Assembly (NCBI GenBank): GCA_019914995.1
Contig: CM034126.1
Coordinates: 9,739,001 to 9,803,000 of the forward strand
DNA: 64,000 bases
Source of the DNA: Acanthochlamys bracteata
Lineage: Eukaryota > Streptophyta > Magnoliopsida > Pandanales > Velloziaceae
Direction: 5' to 3'
Below the pieces are notes generated by a model. That model ran no database searches, had not been told where the DNA came from, and saw nothing but the letters and a program-made list of their open reading frames with translations. Made by a program: the position numbers and the translations under genes. This document shows, piece after piece, positions 23,097-33,604 of this stretch. Numbering within the stretch: position 1 is the first letter of the stretch; every line of letters begins with the position of its first letter.

Positions 23097-23290
23097 ATCT
23101 CCTCTTTTTTGATGATGACAAAATAATTAAGAATCATTGATTTATGTATCCAATTTAAATAGTGCATTACTGGACCATTGCACAGACAAGGTTTTACTCT
23201 TGGTTACCTGTGTGTAGCTCCCCCTCAACTTGTGCATTTTATTGTATTTACCTGTATGTAGCTCCCCCTCAATTTGTGCATATTTCTTAG
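23097..23290 (-). other. Element B multiple polypurine tracts
   Basis: Just inside the 3' LTR the minus strand reads AAAAAAGAGGAGAT, the primer for plus-strand synthesis. Two further TTGAGGGGGAGCT tracts occur at about 23219 and 23265. Repeated GGGGGAG tracts before the 3' LTR are a hallmark of Sireviruses. Confidence 0.65.
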
Positions 23291-23536
23291 AACAGGTGAT
23301 TGTGCCAATATATTGTATGCATACACAATAATTCTGCTGCTTTTTCTCCCCTTTGTAATCTCAAAAAGATAAAATAGTGGGACAATTGTACCAATAATTT
23401 AATGTAACCAAAATGTCATAGATAGTGGAGTAAAGTCAGCAAACAAACAACCAAACAGAGCTAAAAATAAAAATAAAGCCTTAATATAGTCATTAGAAAT
23501 AAAAACAACCAAACAAACTAGGCCTAATCATTATAG

Positions 23537-24562
23537 TTAGCTAAGTGTTTTTGCGTTTGTGGAGGTCCTGCAACTAGGAGGCCTGGAACGTTAATATTTG
23601 GATTTGGCAGCGAAGGATTGATGAAGGATCACAACATTATCATTCAAAAAAGGTTAAGAACTAGAAACAGATTTGTGAACTTTTCGTTTGAGATTTTTAT
23701 GTTTGAGAGATAGGCTGGCAATATGGGAGTGTGGAGATGGATGGTTAGAGGAAGGAGGTAGGATGGTAAGAGGATCAGATTGTGATGCTGTTGAAGCTGC
23801 GGGTGGAGCTGCTTAAAGAGGAGGATCATCATGCATAGCTGTTGGAGCTGCATGGATGGTAATAGATATTGACAAGATTTCAAGAACCATTGCTTCTGAG
23901 GCTGCTGGGGCAGGGCAGTCAGTGGGTAACTCTGTATTCATGGGATTTTTATAGCAGTCTCAGGGCTTACAGACTCTGCATTTATGCTTGTTTCCATCTG
24001 TGGAGGATCTGAGTTAGTTGCATCCTTTCATGCACACCCCTGAGCTTGGGCATTCTCTGTTTTGCATCCTCCTATGCAGCTCTGGTTGTAGGATGCTCTG
24101 GCTGACAAATGGCATCTCCGAGCTGTTCAAAGATGACATTGAGCTTTTTGATCTCCTTGGTCTGCTCTAGGATTGCACAATAAATGTTGGTTAGGCATTT
24201 TGTCAATGGAGCTAAAGCTGCATGTGTGTCAGTCCAGAAATTTGCTTGAGTGTCTTTGTTGGGCTTTGCCTCTGCCTCTGTTATTCCTCTTAAGAATCTT
24301 GCATCCAGTTTGAACATTTTCCTTACTTGCACTGATCCCATGGGCACTATTTCAAGACTACACACTCTACAGATGATGTGAGGATATGGAAAATGCTTAC
24401 TTTCCGATATGGATACCCTGATCATGTGATGCAGCATCACTTCACAAAAATTAATGGGAAGTTTCTTAACCAACCTCCATAGCAGAAAGGCATCATAAGT
24501 TGTGATCACGTTACGGCTGCCAGAGCGAGGAACTATCATCTTGGAGATAATATGGCATGGAG
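23537..24562 (-). pseudogene. Element B extra ORF, 3' part
   Basis: Contains a 155-aa open piece (24539-24072) with IVPRSGSRNVITTYDAFLLW, KLPINFCEVMLHHMIRV, KHFPYPHIICRVC and a coiled-coil CLTNIYCAILEQTKEIKKLN, matching the extra ORF of element A. Beyond it stops and shifts accumulate, but a basic C-terminal block (LKRKVHKSVSSS) is still visible near 23.65 kb before a TAA at 23537-23539. The frame continues directly into 35240-35728 on the other side of element A. Confidence 0.7.
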
Positions 24563-24735
24563 TGTTGAAAATGCAAGGATAATTTTGATAATAACAAAGA
24601 ATTAAGAACTATGATTTATATAAGACTAATAATCTGAAAACAAGCCTGCAGGATTAGACAAACAAAGATCATTTAATTTACAAAGAGACAAAAATAAATG
24701 CATCATACACCCAATCATTATGCTTACTACATATT

Positions 24736-24946
24736 GGACAGAGGACAGCACACGGGACAGAGGATGCCACAGCCACATCACAGTCAAATGCTGACCGCTT
24801 AAGCGGACAGAGAACAAAGATACGGGATGAGGATGCCACAAATAAATAATGAATCAACTGTTATGCCGCTATCAAGCGGGACAGAGAACAAAATACGGGG
24901 ACAAAGGATGCAACAACCACATTACGATCATTGTTTGCTATCAAGC
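24736..24946 (+). repeat. Three ~70-bp tandem repeats in U3 of element A
   Basis: Units start near 24736, 24805 and 24878. Each runs GGACAGAG(A/G)ACA, then ACGGG, then GGATGC(C/A)AC, then a CGCT...AAGC end. They lie upstream of the TATA box, where plant LTRs often carry enhancer repeats. The array is also in the 3' LTR (about 33777-33990). Confidence 0.75.
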
Positions 24947-25403
24947 ATATGCAAACTTCTCTTTTTCGGGACAGACCCATATGTTCAACGGCAACGAAGT
25001 TTCCCTTGCTTTCAAAAATCACCTACACTCACAACGGATCAAGGACTTCAAATGTAAGATTTACAAGAGCTAGAATCATCTTCACTTTCACACAAAAGGG
25101 AAGCTCAATAATCAAGGAAAGAAAGCAACAAAGTCCTTGATCACCAAGCGGTCAACCTCAGACCGCATTTATTATGGACATACCATATCAACTCATCACC
25201 ACCGAGATTCAAACAAGCTTAGCTGAATTAAGCACTCAATCATATAAAGAAATTCAAATCTCTTCAACGATTCAATGCAACAAAGACTTTGTACAAACAC
25301 AAAATTGAAGAACCACTGACAACACCATTCCTTCTTCGACGTGAAGAACCGAAAGCGCCAACAAAGAACGCTTCTCAACGGCTCCTACATAGGAAAAATG
25401 TTC

Positions 25404-25413
25404 TATAAAAAGG
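25404..25413 (+). promoter_or_regulatory. TATA box of element A 5' LTR
   Basis: TATAAAAAGG, conserved at 34447-34456 in the 3' LTR. A start site ~30 bp downstream would place U3/R here. Motif inference. Confidence 0.55.
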
Positions 25414-26196
25414 GAGTCACAGCAACGAGAAAACGTGGTGGAGAAATAGAGAAAAACAGGGAGAGAACAAAAAGAAAACAGAAGTAGAGAGAATCCAAGC
25501 AAAAACAGAGACATACAAGAACTCTACCACTTACACAAAAAACTCCCACCACGGTCACGAACTTGACTACTCCACACAAACAAATCTTGTCGCAAATCAT
25601 ATCAAGAAATCTCTCAAGAATCTCTCCGATCATCTCATCCAAATCACGCTAAACACTCAACATTCATGAGATAGATCCCGCACTCAATACTTGTTTATTT
25701 TCTTGTAATTTGTCACTTACAAGTTTAAAGGGTGGTCTTGCGAGCACCGTAAAGGAAGCTCGTGTAGAGCTTGGTGTAAGCTCTTAGACCTTATAATAGT
25801 GCTAGCAAATCAGCCAGAGGACAAAGGCGTGTCGGGAGGTCGGTAGGGGTTGTTTTTGGCGAAGAAACCCAATAGAGTATGTGTGTGTGTCGACGAAGCA
25901 CTTCGCTCTAGGTGTATTTGTAGCTTATTAAAGGTCTAGTGAAGCTTTGGCTCGTGATAGAGCGACCGTGGATGTAAGGCAAAGGGGTTTTAACGAACCA
26001 CGTTAAATACCCCGAGCACTACTCTTTGTTACTTCACAAGAAACACACTAACTCTTACGTCTCCGCAGTTACAAAGATTGACACACCGGTAATGTAGCTC
26101 TCTGCAAGTAGGATAACAAACTTAACGAAATTTTTTATAGACTAACTCAATTCACCCCTCCCCTCTTGAGTTAATCTTGCAGGAATATCTAACAAT

Positions 26197-26207
26197 TGGT
26201 ATCAGAG
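26197..26207 (+). other. Primer-binding site (initiator Met-tRNA)
   Basis: TGGTATCAGAG, complementary to the 3' end of plant initiator tRNA-Met, two bases after the 5' LTR; standard for plant copia elements. Confidence 0.9.
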
Positions 26208-26256
26208 TAGGCCTCCAAAAATCAAAGGTCTAACAACCTTGAGGTAAAAGATCCTT

Positions 26257-28261
26257 ATGGCTAACCTTATTCCTATAGCTTTTGAAGGTAGATCCTCCAA
26301 CAGAGCACCACTCTTTGATGGAACAAATTATGGCTACTGGAAAATCAAGATGACAATCTTCATTCGAGCACAAGACTTCACACTATGGAAGATCATACGG
26401 GACGGACCTATTCTTCCAACCAAAACTGGTCTAGATGGGATACGTATCCCCAAGGCTGAACGAGAATACAATGATGAAGATAATAAGCTCATATCAATGA
26501 ATGACAGAGCTATGAACCTTCTGTATTGTGCGCTGGATCCTAATGAGTTCAACCGAATTAGTGCTTACAACCCTGCCAAAAAAATATGGGATCAGTTGGA
26601 GGTAACGCATGAAGGAACCACTCAAATCAAGGAAACCAGAGTGAACCTGCTCATGCATGAGTATGAAAACTTCAGGATGAACCGAGGTGAGTCCATTTCT
26701 CAGATGTTCACTAGATTTACTAACATTACAAATCCTCTGAAGAATCTAGGAAAAGTATTCAAACCTGAAGAACAAATGGAAGATATTGAGAGTCATGTCG
26801 CCAACATTTGATCTAAAGTAGATGCCATAGAGGAAAATTTAACTTTTCCTCAAATGTCACCGATGAACTGATTGGCAAGCTAATGGCCAAGGAACTATCT
26901 CTCAAGAAAATCGATGAACGCCCCAAGGGATTGCATTAAAGATCAACGACCAGCAGGTAAGTGATTCTTCCTCTGATGAAGACATTGCACTCTTAACCCG
27001 TAAATTTAAAAGTTTTCTCAAAAGAAACAAGCTTAGAAAAAGAAGGGTTCTTGGAAGAACCAATAGAGGAGAGGACAGACAGGACACCAACTGCTTCACC
27101 TGCAACAAGCCAGGACACTTCAAGAACGATTGTCCACTGCTCAAGAGATCTAAATATAAGGACACAAGAAGAAAACGAGCTATGGTAGCCTAGAGTGATG
27201 AAGATGAAAGTTCATCAGAAGACAGTCAGACTGAGACAGAGAAAAATGAAGAAAGCAACTTATGTCTGATGGCAGATCATGAAGATGACAATGAGATAAA
27301 TTCTACTGACTATGATGATTCTAATGAACAATTACAAGATGTTTTTGATGAACTGTATGCAAAATACCTACATGTCAAAACCGACTGCAAAACTATGAAG
27401 GTATGCATGCATAAATTTAAGGATGAAAACGAATGTCTGAAAAAGGAAATACTTGTTTTAAAAAATGCATTAGAAGACAAAACTGATGCTATGGAAGACA
27501 CACTCCATACAGATTATGATCATATTAACTCTAAACTATATGCACTGCATATTGAAAATAAACGCTTGACTCAAATAAATGAAAAGCTTCATGTCAAACT
27601 AAATGAATGTAAGACTGGAGAACTGACAAGATGCATAGAAAGCTCAAGCATAGACATGATAAAGAAAATTGCTGAGCTGGAGGAGTTGAATGAGGCACTG
27701 AGTAAAGAGGTGGATAGACTATCATACCCCACCATTCCAGATCTTAAACCATTCATGACTGATTATACAAATATGCACATAAAAGAAACTAAGCTGATGG
27801 AAGAAAATCAAAGACTGCTTCAAGAGAACAAAGCTCTACAGAGTAAGAACCTCGACCTAGAAGCATCATTGGCAAAATTTGTTAATGGAAAGGATAGACT
27901 AGATGCAATACTGGGAGCTCAACGCAGCCCATACAGAAAGGAAGGAATAGGATTCATTCCAGCATCTATGGCAACTGGTAAACAAATCTCAAGGTATGAT
28001 CAGCCCTCCACAAGCCACTCAGGTATGGCAACAGCAAGGATGCAAAACAAAAATTTAATGTCCAAAGCACATACAGCAAACATGTCTTACTCCACAATAC
28101 CTTTTGTTAAATGCTTTCATTGTGGCAGAAAAGGGTATAATGTTTACTCATGCTGGTATAAAAAGAACACTAATAAAATTAAAATGATATGGATTCCAAA
28201 AGGATCATATAACAGCACTAACTCTTTAGGACCCAAAGAAATTTGGGTACCTAAGCACTAA
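26257..28261 (+). pseudogene. Element A gag polyprotein region, broken
   Basis: Starts MANLIPIAFEGRSS, followed by the gag motif LFDGTNYGYWKIKM (from residue ~18) and an N-terminal capsid-like region ending at a TGA (26809-26811) within a region that is open in element B. After a frame change a first knuckle CFTCNKPGHFKNDC lies at about 27093-27134. A TAG follows near 27191. The 330-aa frame 27269-28261 is acidic, coiled-coil-rich and ends with a second knuckle whose His is Asn (CFHCGRKGYNVYSC), then the GPKEIWVPK block and TAA. Gag would form the virus-like particle. Confidence 0.85.
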
Positions 28262-28270
28262 AGACTTCTT

Positions 28271-31200
28271 TTGCAGGAAGGAGAGGAGCTAACCCGACTG
28301 AAAAATAGCAAATGGTACTTGGACAGCAGGTGCTCAAGACACATGACAGGAAATGAAAAATGTTTCAGCAGTCTACAAAAACAAATTGACGGAAATGTGA
28401 TTTTTGGAGACAACAGTAAGTGCAAAGTAATAGGCGTAGGTAAAATAGGTAATCCCTCTTCCTTTTGCATAGAAAATGTTCTTCATGTTAAAGGATTAAA
28501 ACATAACCTAATAAGCATAAGCCAATTATGTGATAATGGATTTAAAGTAAATTTTGACAATCATTGCTGCTCAATTGTCAATCTGTCATCTGGAGAAGAA
28601 ATATTGAACGGAAAAAGGGAAGGTAATGTCTATATACTCTATATTGATGACCTTCCTAACAACAAAATGTGTTTAGTAGCAAGTCAGCAGGAAAGCAGCT
28701 GGCTCTGACACAGACGCTTAGGACACTGCAATATCAAGATCCTATCAAAATTGTCCAAGTTAAAACTAGTAAAAGGACTGCCTGAAGCCAACTATAGCTT
28801 GGATGAATTATGTAATGCATGTGCCAAAGGAAAACAAATGAAGTCATCATTCAAGCACAAGCAAGTGATAACAACCAAGCAACCATTACAACTGCTACAC
28901 ATGGATTTATTTGGACCAGCAAGAACAGCAAGCTTGGGAGGTAAGTATTACTGTCTAGTAATGGTAGATGATTATTCTCGTTTCTGTTGGGTTTACTTCT
29001 TAGCATACAAGAATGATGCACTGAAAACATTCATATGCTTTTTCAAAAAGATTCAAAAAGAACTAAACCTAAACATCTGTGCTATTAGAAGTGATCATGG
29101 CAAGAAATTTCAAAACTTTTATTTTGATGAATTCTGTGACTCTAATGGCTTAACACATAACTTCTCTGTTCCAAGAACTCCCCAACAAAATGGTGTAGTG
29201 GAAAGAAAAAATAGAGTGCTAGTAGAAATGGCACGAACCATGCTCATAGAACAGAACTTACCAAAATATTTTTGGGCTGAAACTGTCAATACTGCATGTC
29301 ATATTATTAACCGTGCATTCATCCGACCCATTCTTAAAAAGACTCCATATGAGCTTCTAAAAGGAAGAACCCCAAATATCAGTTACTTAAGAACCTTTGG
29401 ATGCAAATGTTTTATCCTCAACAAAGGGAAAGATAATCTTGAAAAGTTTGATGCAAAAATTGATGAAGGTATTTTTCTCGGTTACTCTTCTGCATCAAAG
29501 GCTTATAGAATTTTTAACAAACGAACCATGATTGTTGAAGAATCTATGCATGTATTATTCAATGAGTCTAACAATGGAACGAGAAGAAATCGAGAACTAG
29601 ATGCAGGATCAGAAGAAGAAGAAGAGCTGTTCCCATCGACAGAAAAACAACATATTCCAGAGACCCAAACAGCAGACGAACAGCCAGTTGAAATAACAGA
29701 GGAAGGATAGACTCCTGGAATTCTACCTGATCAGACAGAAACTCGTGAGCAGACCAGCAAGACTTTCAAGTACAGATCCAGTCATCCACAAGAAAATATA
29801 CTAGGTGAAGTAAATGAAGGTACAAGAACTAGATCTTACTTTAAAAATAATTTCATGAAATATTCTGCATTTGTATCAAATTTAGAACCAAAATGCATAG
29901 ATGATGCATTGACAGATAATTCGTGGATCACTGCCATGCAAGAAAAATTAAATCAGTTTGAAAGAAATAATGTATGGCATCTTGTTAGAAAACCTCCAAA
30001 CAAATCCATCATAGGAACAAAATGGGTGTTTAGAAATAAATTAGATGAAAATGGCATCATAACTAGAAACAAAGCTAGACTAGTAGCTAAAGGATATAAT
30101 CAGAAAGAAGGAATAGATTTTGATGAAACTTATGCTCCTGTTGCACGTCTTGAAGCCATTAGAATACTACTTGCTTTTGCATGTCACAAAGATTTCAAAC
30201 TTTTTCAAATGGATGTTAAAAGTGCATTTCTGAATGGTCTTCTGAAAGAAGAAGTTTATGTTGAACAACCTCCCGGGTTTGAAAACACAAACTGTCCAAA
30301 TCATGTTTACAAATTGAATAAAGCTCTTTATGGTCTGAAACAAGCTCCCAGAGTTTGGTATGAAAGATTAAGCACATTTCTGATTGAAAAAGGCTTCAGT
30401 CGAGGTAAGATTGACTTAACCTTGTTCACATTGCATGAAGAAAATGACATGTTAATTGTACAAGTCTATGTAGATGATATAATATTTGGTGCCACTAATG
30501 AAAGACTATGCAGAAAATTTTCTGGCTTGATGAAAGAGGAGTTTGAAATGAGCTTAATGGGTGAACTAAATTATTTTCTTGGTCTACAAATTAAACAACT
30601 GAAAAATGGCATCTTCATAAGTCAAAACAAGTACATTAAAGAGTTGATCAAAAAATACAGCATGGAAGGAAGCAAGGAGATGAGCACTCCAATACCTACC
30701 TCCTGCAAACTGAACCGAGATGAGATAGGTAAAGTAATTGATCAAAAATTATATAGAGGTATGATTGGATCACTCCTTTATCTTACTGCCAGTAGACCGG
30801 ACATTCAATTCAATGTATGTCTATGTGCTAGATTTCAAAGTGATCCAAAAGAGTCTCACATGATAGCTGTAAAACGAATCATTAGATACTTGGTAGGAAC
30901 TAAAGAATTACGATTATTCTATCCAAGAGGCTGTGAATTTAACTTATATGCCTATGCTGACGCTGATTTTGGTGGATGCAAGCTTGATAGAAAGAGCACA
31001 AGTGGCTCTTGTCAGTTTTTAGGAGGTTGTCTGATCTCATGGTGCTCCAGAAAACAAGCTTCAGTGGCGATGTCAACTGCCGAAGCAGAATACATAGCCG
31101 CTGGAAGTTGCTGCTCTCAGGTACTTTAGATAAAACAACAACTTTTTGATTTTGGCTGTGATTTTAAGAATGTGCTTATATTCTGTGACAATACAAGTGC

Positions 31201-31408
31201 CATTAAGTTAACCAAAAATCCTATTCAACACTCACGCACAAAGCACATAGATTTAAGACATCATTTCAATAGAGAGCATGTTGAATGCAATAATATAGTG
31301 TTAAACTTTGTTAATTCTGAGAATCAACTAGCTGACATCTTCACTAAACCTTTAGGACTTGACTCGTTCATAAAAATCTGCCATGAGATAGGTTTATGTG
31401 TCATATAA
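28271..31408 (+). pseudogene. Element A pol region (protease, integrase, RT, RNase H), broken
   Basis: Protease: WYLDSRCSRHMTGN, in which the active-site Asp-Ser-Gly reads Asp-Ser-Arg (28322-28330). Pre-integrase HRRLGH follows a TGA at 28706-28708. The integrase keeps its Asp, Asp and Glu blocks (LHMDLFGPAR, RSDHGKKFQN, QQNGVVERKNR). [54 protein letters not shown] and catalytic YVDDIIFG. RNase H: ADADFGGC and [14 protein letters not shown] at 31127-31129, then FCDNTSAIKLTKNP and LADIFTKPL. A TAG at 29708-29710 lies between integrase and RT. Motifs are well kept but at least three stops interrupt the frame. Confidence 0.9.
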
Positions 31409-31672
31409 CTATGCTCTGTTCTGTCTCTGTACGTACTTAGATTTCAGCAAGTTTACAGTCGCACAACAGTCGACTGCAACTGATAAAACTATAGTAAGTA
31501 GCTGACCGGTCACGTGCTGAACACATGACCCAGCTGACTCATACTAGGCTGTATGCAGTATAAGCTAACCCGACTGGGCAGCTCCTCACAACTCGTCGTC
31601 TTCCTTTCAAATTTCCCTCTCCCTCTCGAATCCTAAATCTCAAACCCTAAGCCAAATCCCCAAACCTCTACA

Positions 31673-33163
31673 ATGGCCAAGAAAAATTAGAAAACTTAGG
31701 CAAGAAGCTCCAGAACTGTCCACGACCATGACGAGAGATTCATCGGCAAGAAGGAATTCGAGAAATACAGTCGGCAGCTAGCAATTCCAATTCTGACGCC
31801 GGCAAGTGTAAATTTCGACGACTTCAATTACTACGGGCTTGAAGTGGATGAAAATTTTGAGGCATAAGGATGGACAGCGTTCAATGAGTGGCCGGGAGAA
31901 TTCTCAGAGGAATGTGTCAGAATGTTCTACGCCAATCTTCATTCGACCGGAAGTTCCTCTGTTCAGACCATGGTTAATGGAATCGAGATCAACCTGGAAG
32001 CGCGATCCATGTCCTTAATGCTCGATCTACCTTACCGGGAGGAGATGCCGCCTGCTAGTGACTCCAAACTGAATTACCTCAAGCAGGCACTGGAAACAGA
32101 GGTTGTAACAAAGCTCCAATATGAGTCAGCCGCCCACTTACCTCTGTTGCCGAGAGCTCTCTGCCATGTCATCTCCAAAGTAATAGTTCCTCGGTCTGAA
32201 AGCCGCAACATTATCACCAACTACGACATCTTTCTGTTATGGAGGTTGATGAAGAAATTGCCAATCAACCTCTGTGCGGTGATATTGCACCACATGATGA
32301 GAGTTTCCAAGTCTGGCAGTAAGCACTTCCCATACCCTCATGTTATATATAGGATATGCCAATTTAAGGCTGTGCCTATGGGAACCCTACAAGTGAAGAA
32401 GATGATTAGGATGGATGCTAAGTTCTTGAGAGGAATCATTGAAGCAGAGGAAAGGTTAACGTCCAAGCACCCTCCAGTTGACAATAACTCTGCAAGTGCC
32501 ACAACAGCTCAGCTGACTCAGTGCTTGACAAACATTCTCAATGCCATCCTGGAGCAAACTAAGGAAATTCAGAAGCTGAACACAACCTTTGAAGAGCTCA
32601 AGGACGCCATCTGCCAACCAGGGCACCCAAAGGACAAGTCAGCCAGAGATGAATTTGAGACTGGACAGATGGATGCAGAGGAAAATGCACAGAAAAATGG
32701 GCAGAAGGATGGACAGATGAATGCAGATTACTATAATATGGGGAGCAATGATCATTCAGCATCTCCAGACAAGGCAACCGAGCACATGGAATCACCTGAA
32801 GAATGCCCAGCTGAAGGAGCTACTGAAGAACCTAATGCAGAAACTGAGCCATTATCAATTATCGTTTATGAAGCTCCTCTGCCGGAAGAATCACTGTCCA
32901 AAGATACCCCAGCTGAGACCCAACCTGAACCCCTTTCCACTGAACCTCCTATCTCTGAACCCTTATCAACTCCCTCAACCGTTCCTAGCCTTCCCCCTAA
33001 GCGCAGGAACTAAAAACGCAAAGCTCACAAACCAGTTTCCAGCTCACACGCCTTTGTTGATGAGGATGTAGCAATACTTCCTCCATCCTCTGCAGCTAAA
33101 CCAAAACATCAACGTCCCAGACCTCCTGGCTGTAGAACATCATCTAGGCGTAGAAATAACTAG
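31673..33163 (+). pseudogene. Element A extra ORF resembling 'putative plant transposon protein' domain
   Basis: A single frame of 497 codons in the envelope-like position, sense strand, starting MAKKN. Stops interrupt it at 31688, 31697, 31865 and 33011; the central 363 codons (31922-33013) are open. Domain region: ECVRMFYANL, VNGIEINLEARSMSLMLDLP, VIVPRSESRNIITNYDIFLL, MKKLPINLCAVILHHMMRV and KHFPYPHVIYRIC. This resembles the plant transposon-associated domain often annotated as 'putative plant transposon protein'. Next come a coiled-coil TNILNAILEQTKEIQKLN, an acidic Gln/Glu/Pro-rich tail, and a basic end (PPKRRN, KRKAHKP, SSRRRNN) like nuclear-localisation sequence. No transmembrane segment or signal peptide is seen, so it is not a typical Env. 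Role unknown. Confidence 0.75.
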
Positions 33164-33329
33164 TCAAAAACTTAGCTTAGGCTTAGTTTCATTACCTGTT
33201 TAGATGTTTGTTTTATGTGGCTAGATGTTTGCTTGTTTATTTACTTGTCACTAGCTATGTTTAAATGAATGGTTGAACTCTCCGTTACCTGTTAAAATTT
33301 AGCTATATTACATAAGCTTTTTGAGATGA

Positions 33330-33604
33330 CAAAAGGGGAAGAAAGAAGAATTATTGTTAAAGGGGGAGAAAGAATTATTGTTAAAGGGGGAGAAAGAAGA
33401 ATCATCAAAAGGTGAGAAAGAAGAATTATTATTATGGCTCAATCTAAGGGGGAGCCATGAGCAATGAACAAGTAAGAAAAATAGATGCACCAGTTGAGGG
33501 GGAGTCATAAAAAGGTATGGCAAATTTTCAATTCAAATTGATGGCTTACAAAAACATAAATCAATAATTCTTAATTTGTTTATCATCATAAAAAAGGGAG
33601 AGAT
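33330..33604 (+). other. Element A multiple polypurine tracts
   Basis: At least four tracts of the form AAAGGGGGAGAAAGA or AAGGGGGAGCC occur between 33330 and 33500, plus the LTR-adjacent AAAAAAGGGAGAGAT (33590-33604) that would prime plus-strand DNA. This multiplicity is characteristic of Sireviruses. Confidence 0.75.

Larger units (their letters stand above)
24563..26194 (+). repeat. Element A 5' LTR
   Basis: Begins TGTTGAAAATG and ends GAATATCTAACA, directly before the primer-binding site. Shares most sequence with 33605-35239 but differs by many substitutions and one-base indels, mainly in the first 400 bp. Confidence 0.93.
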
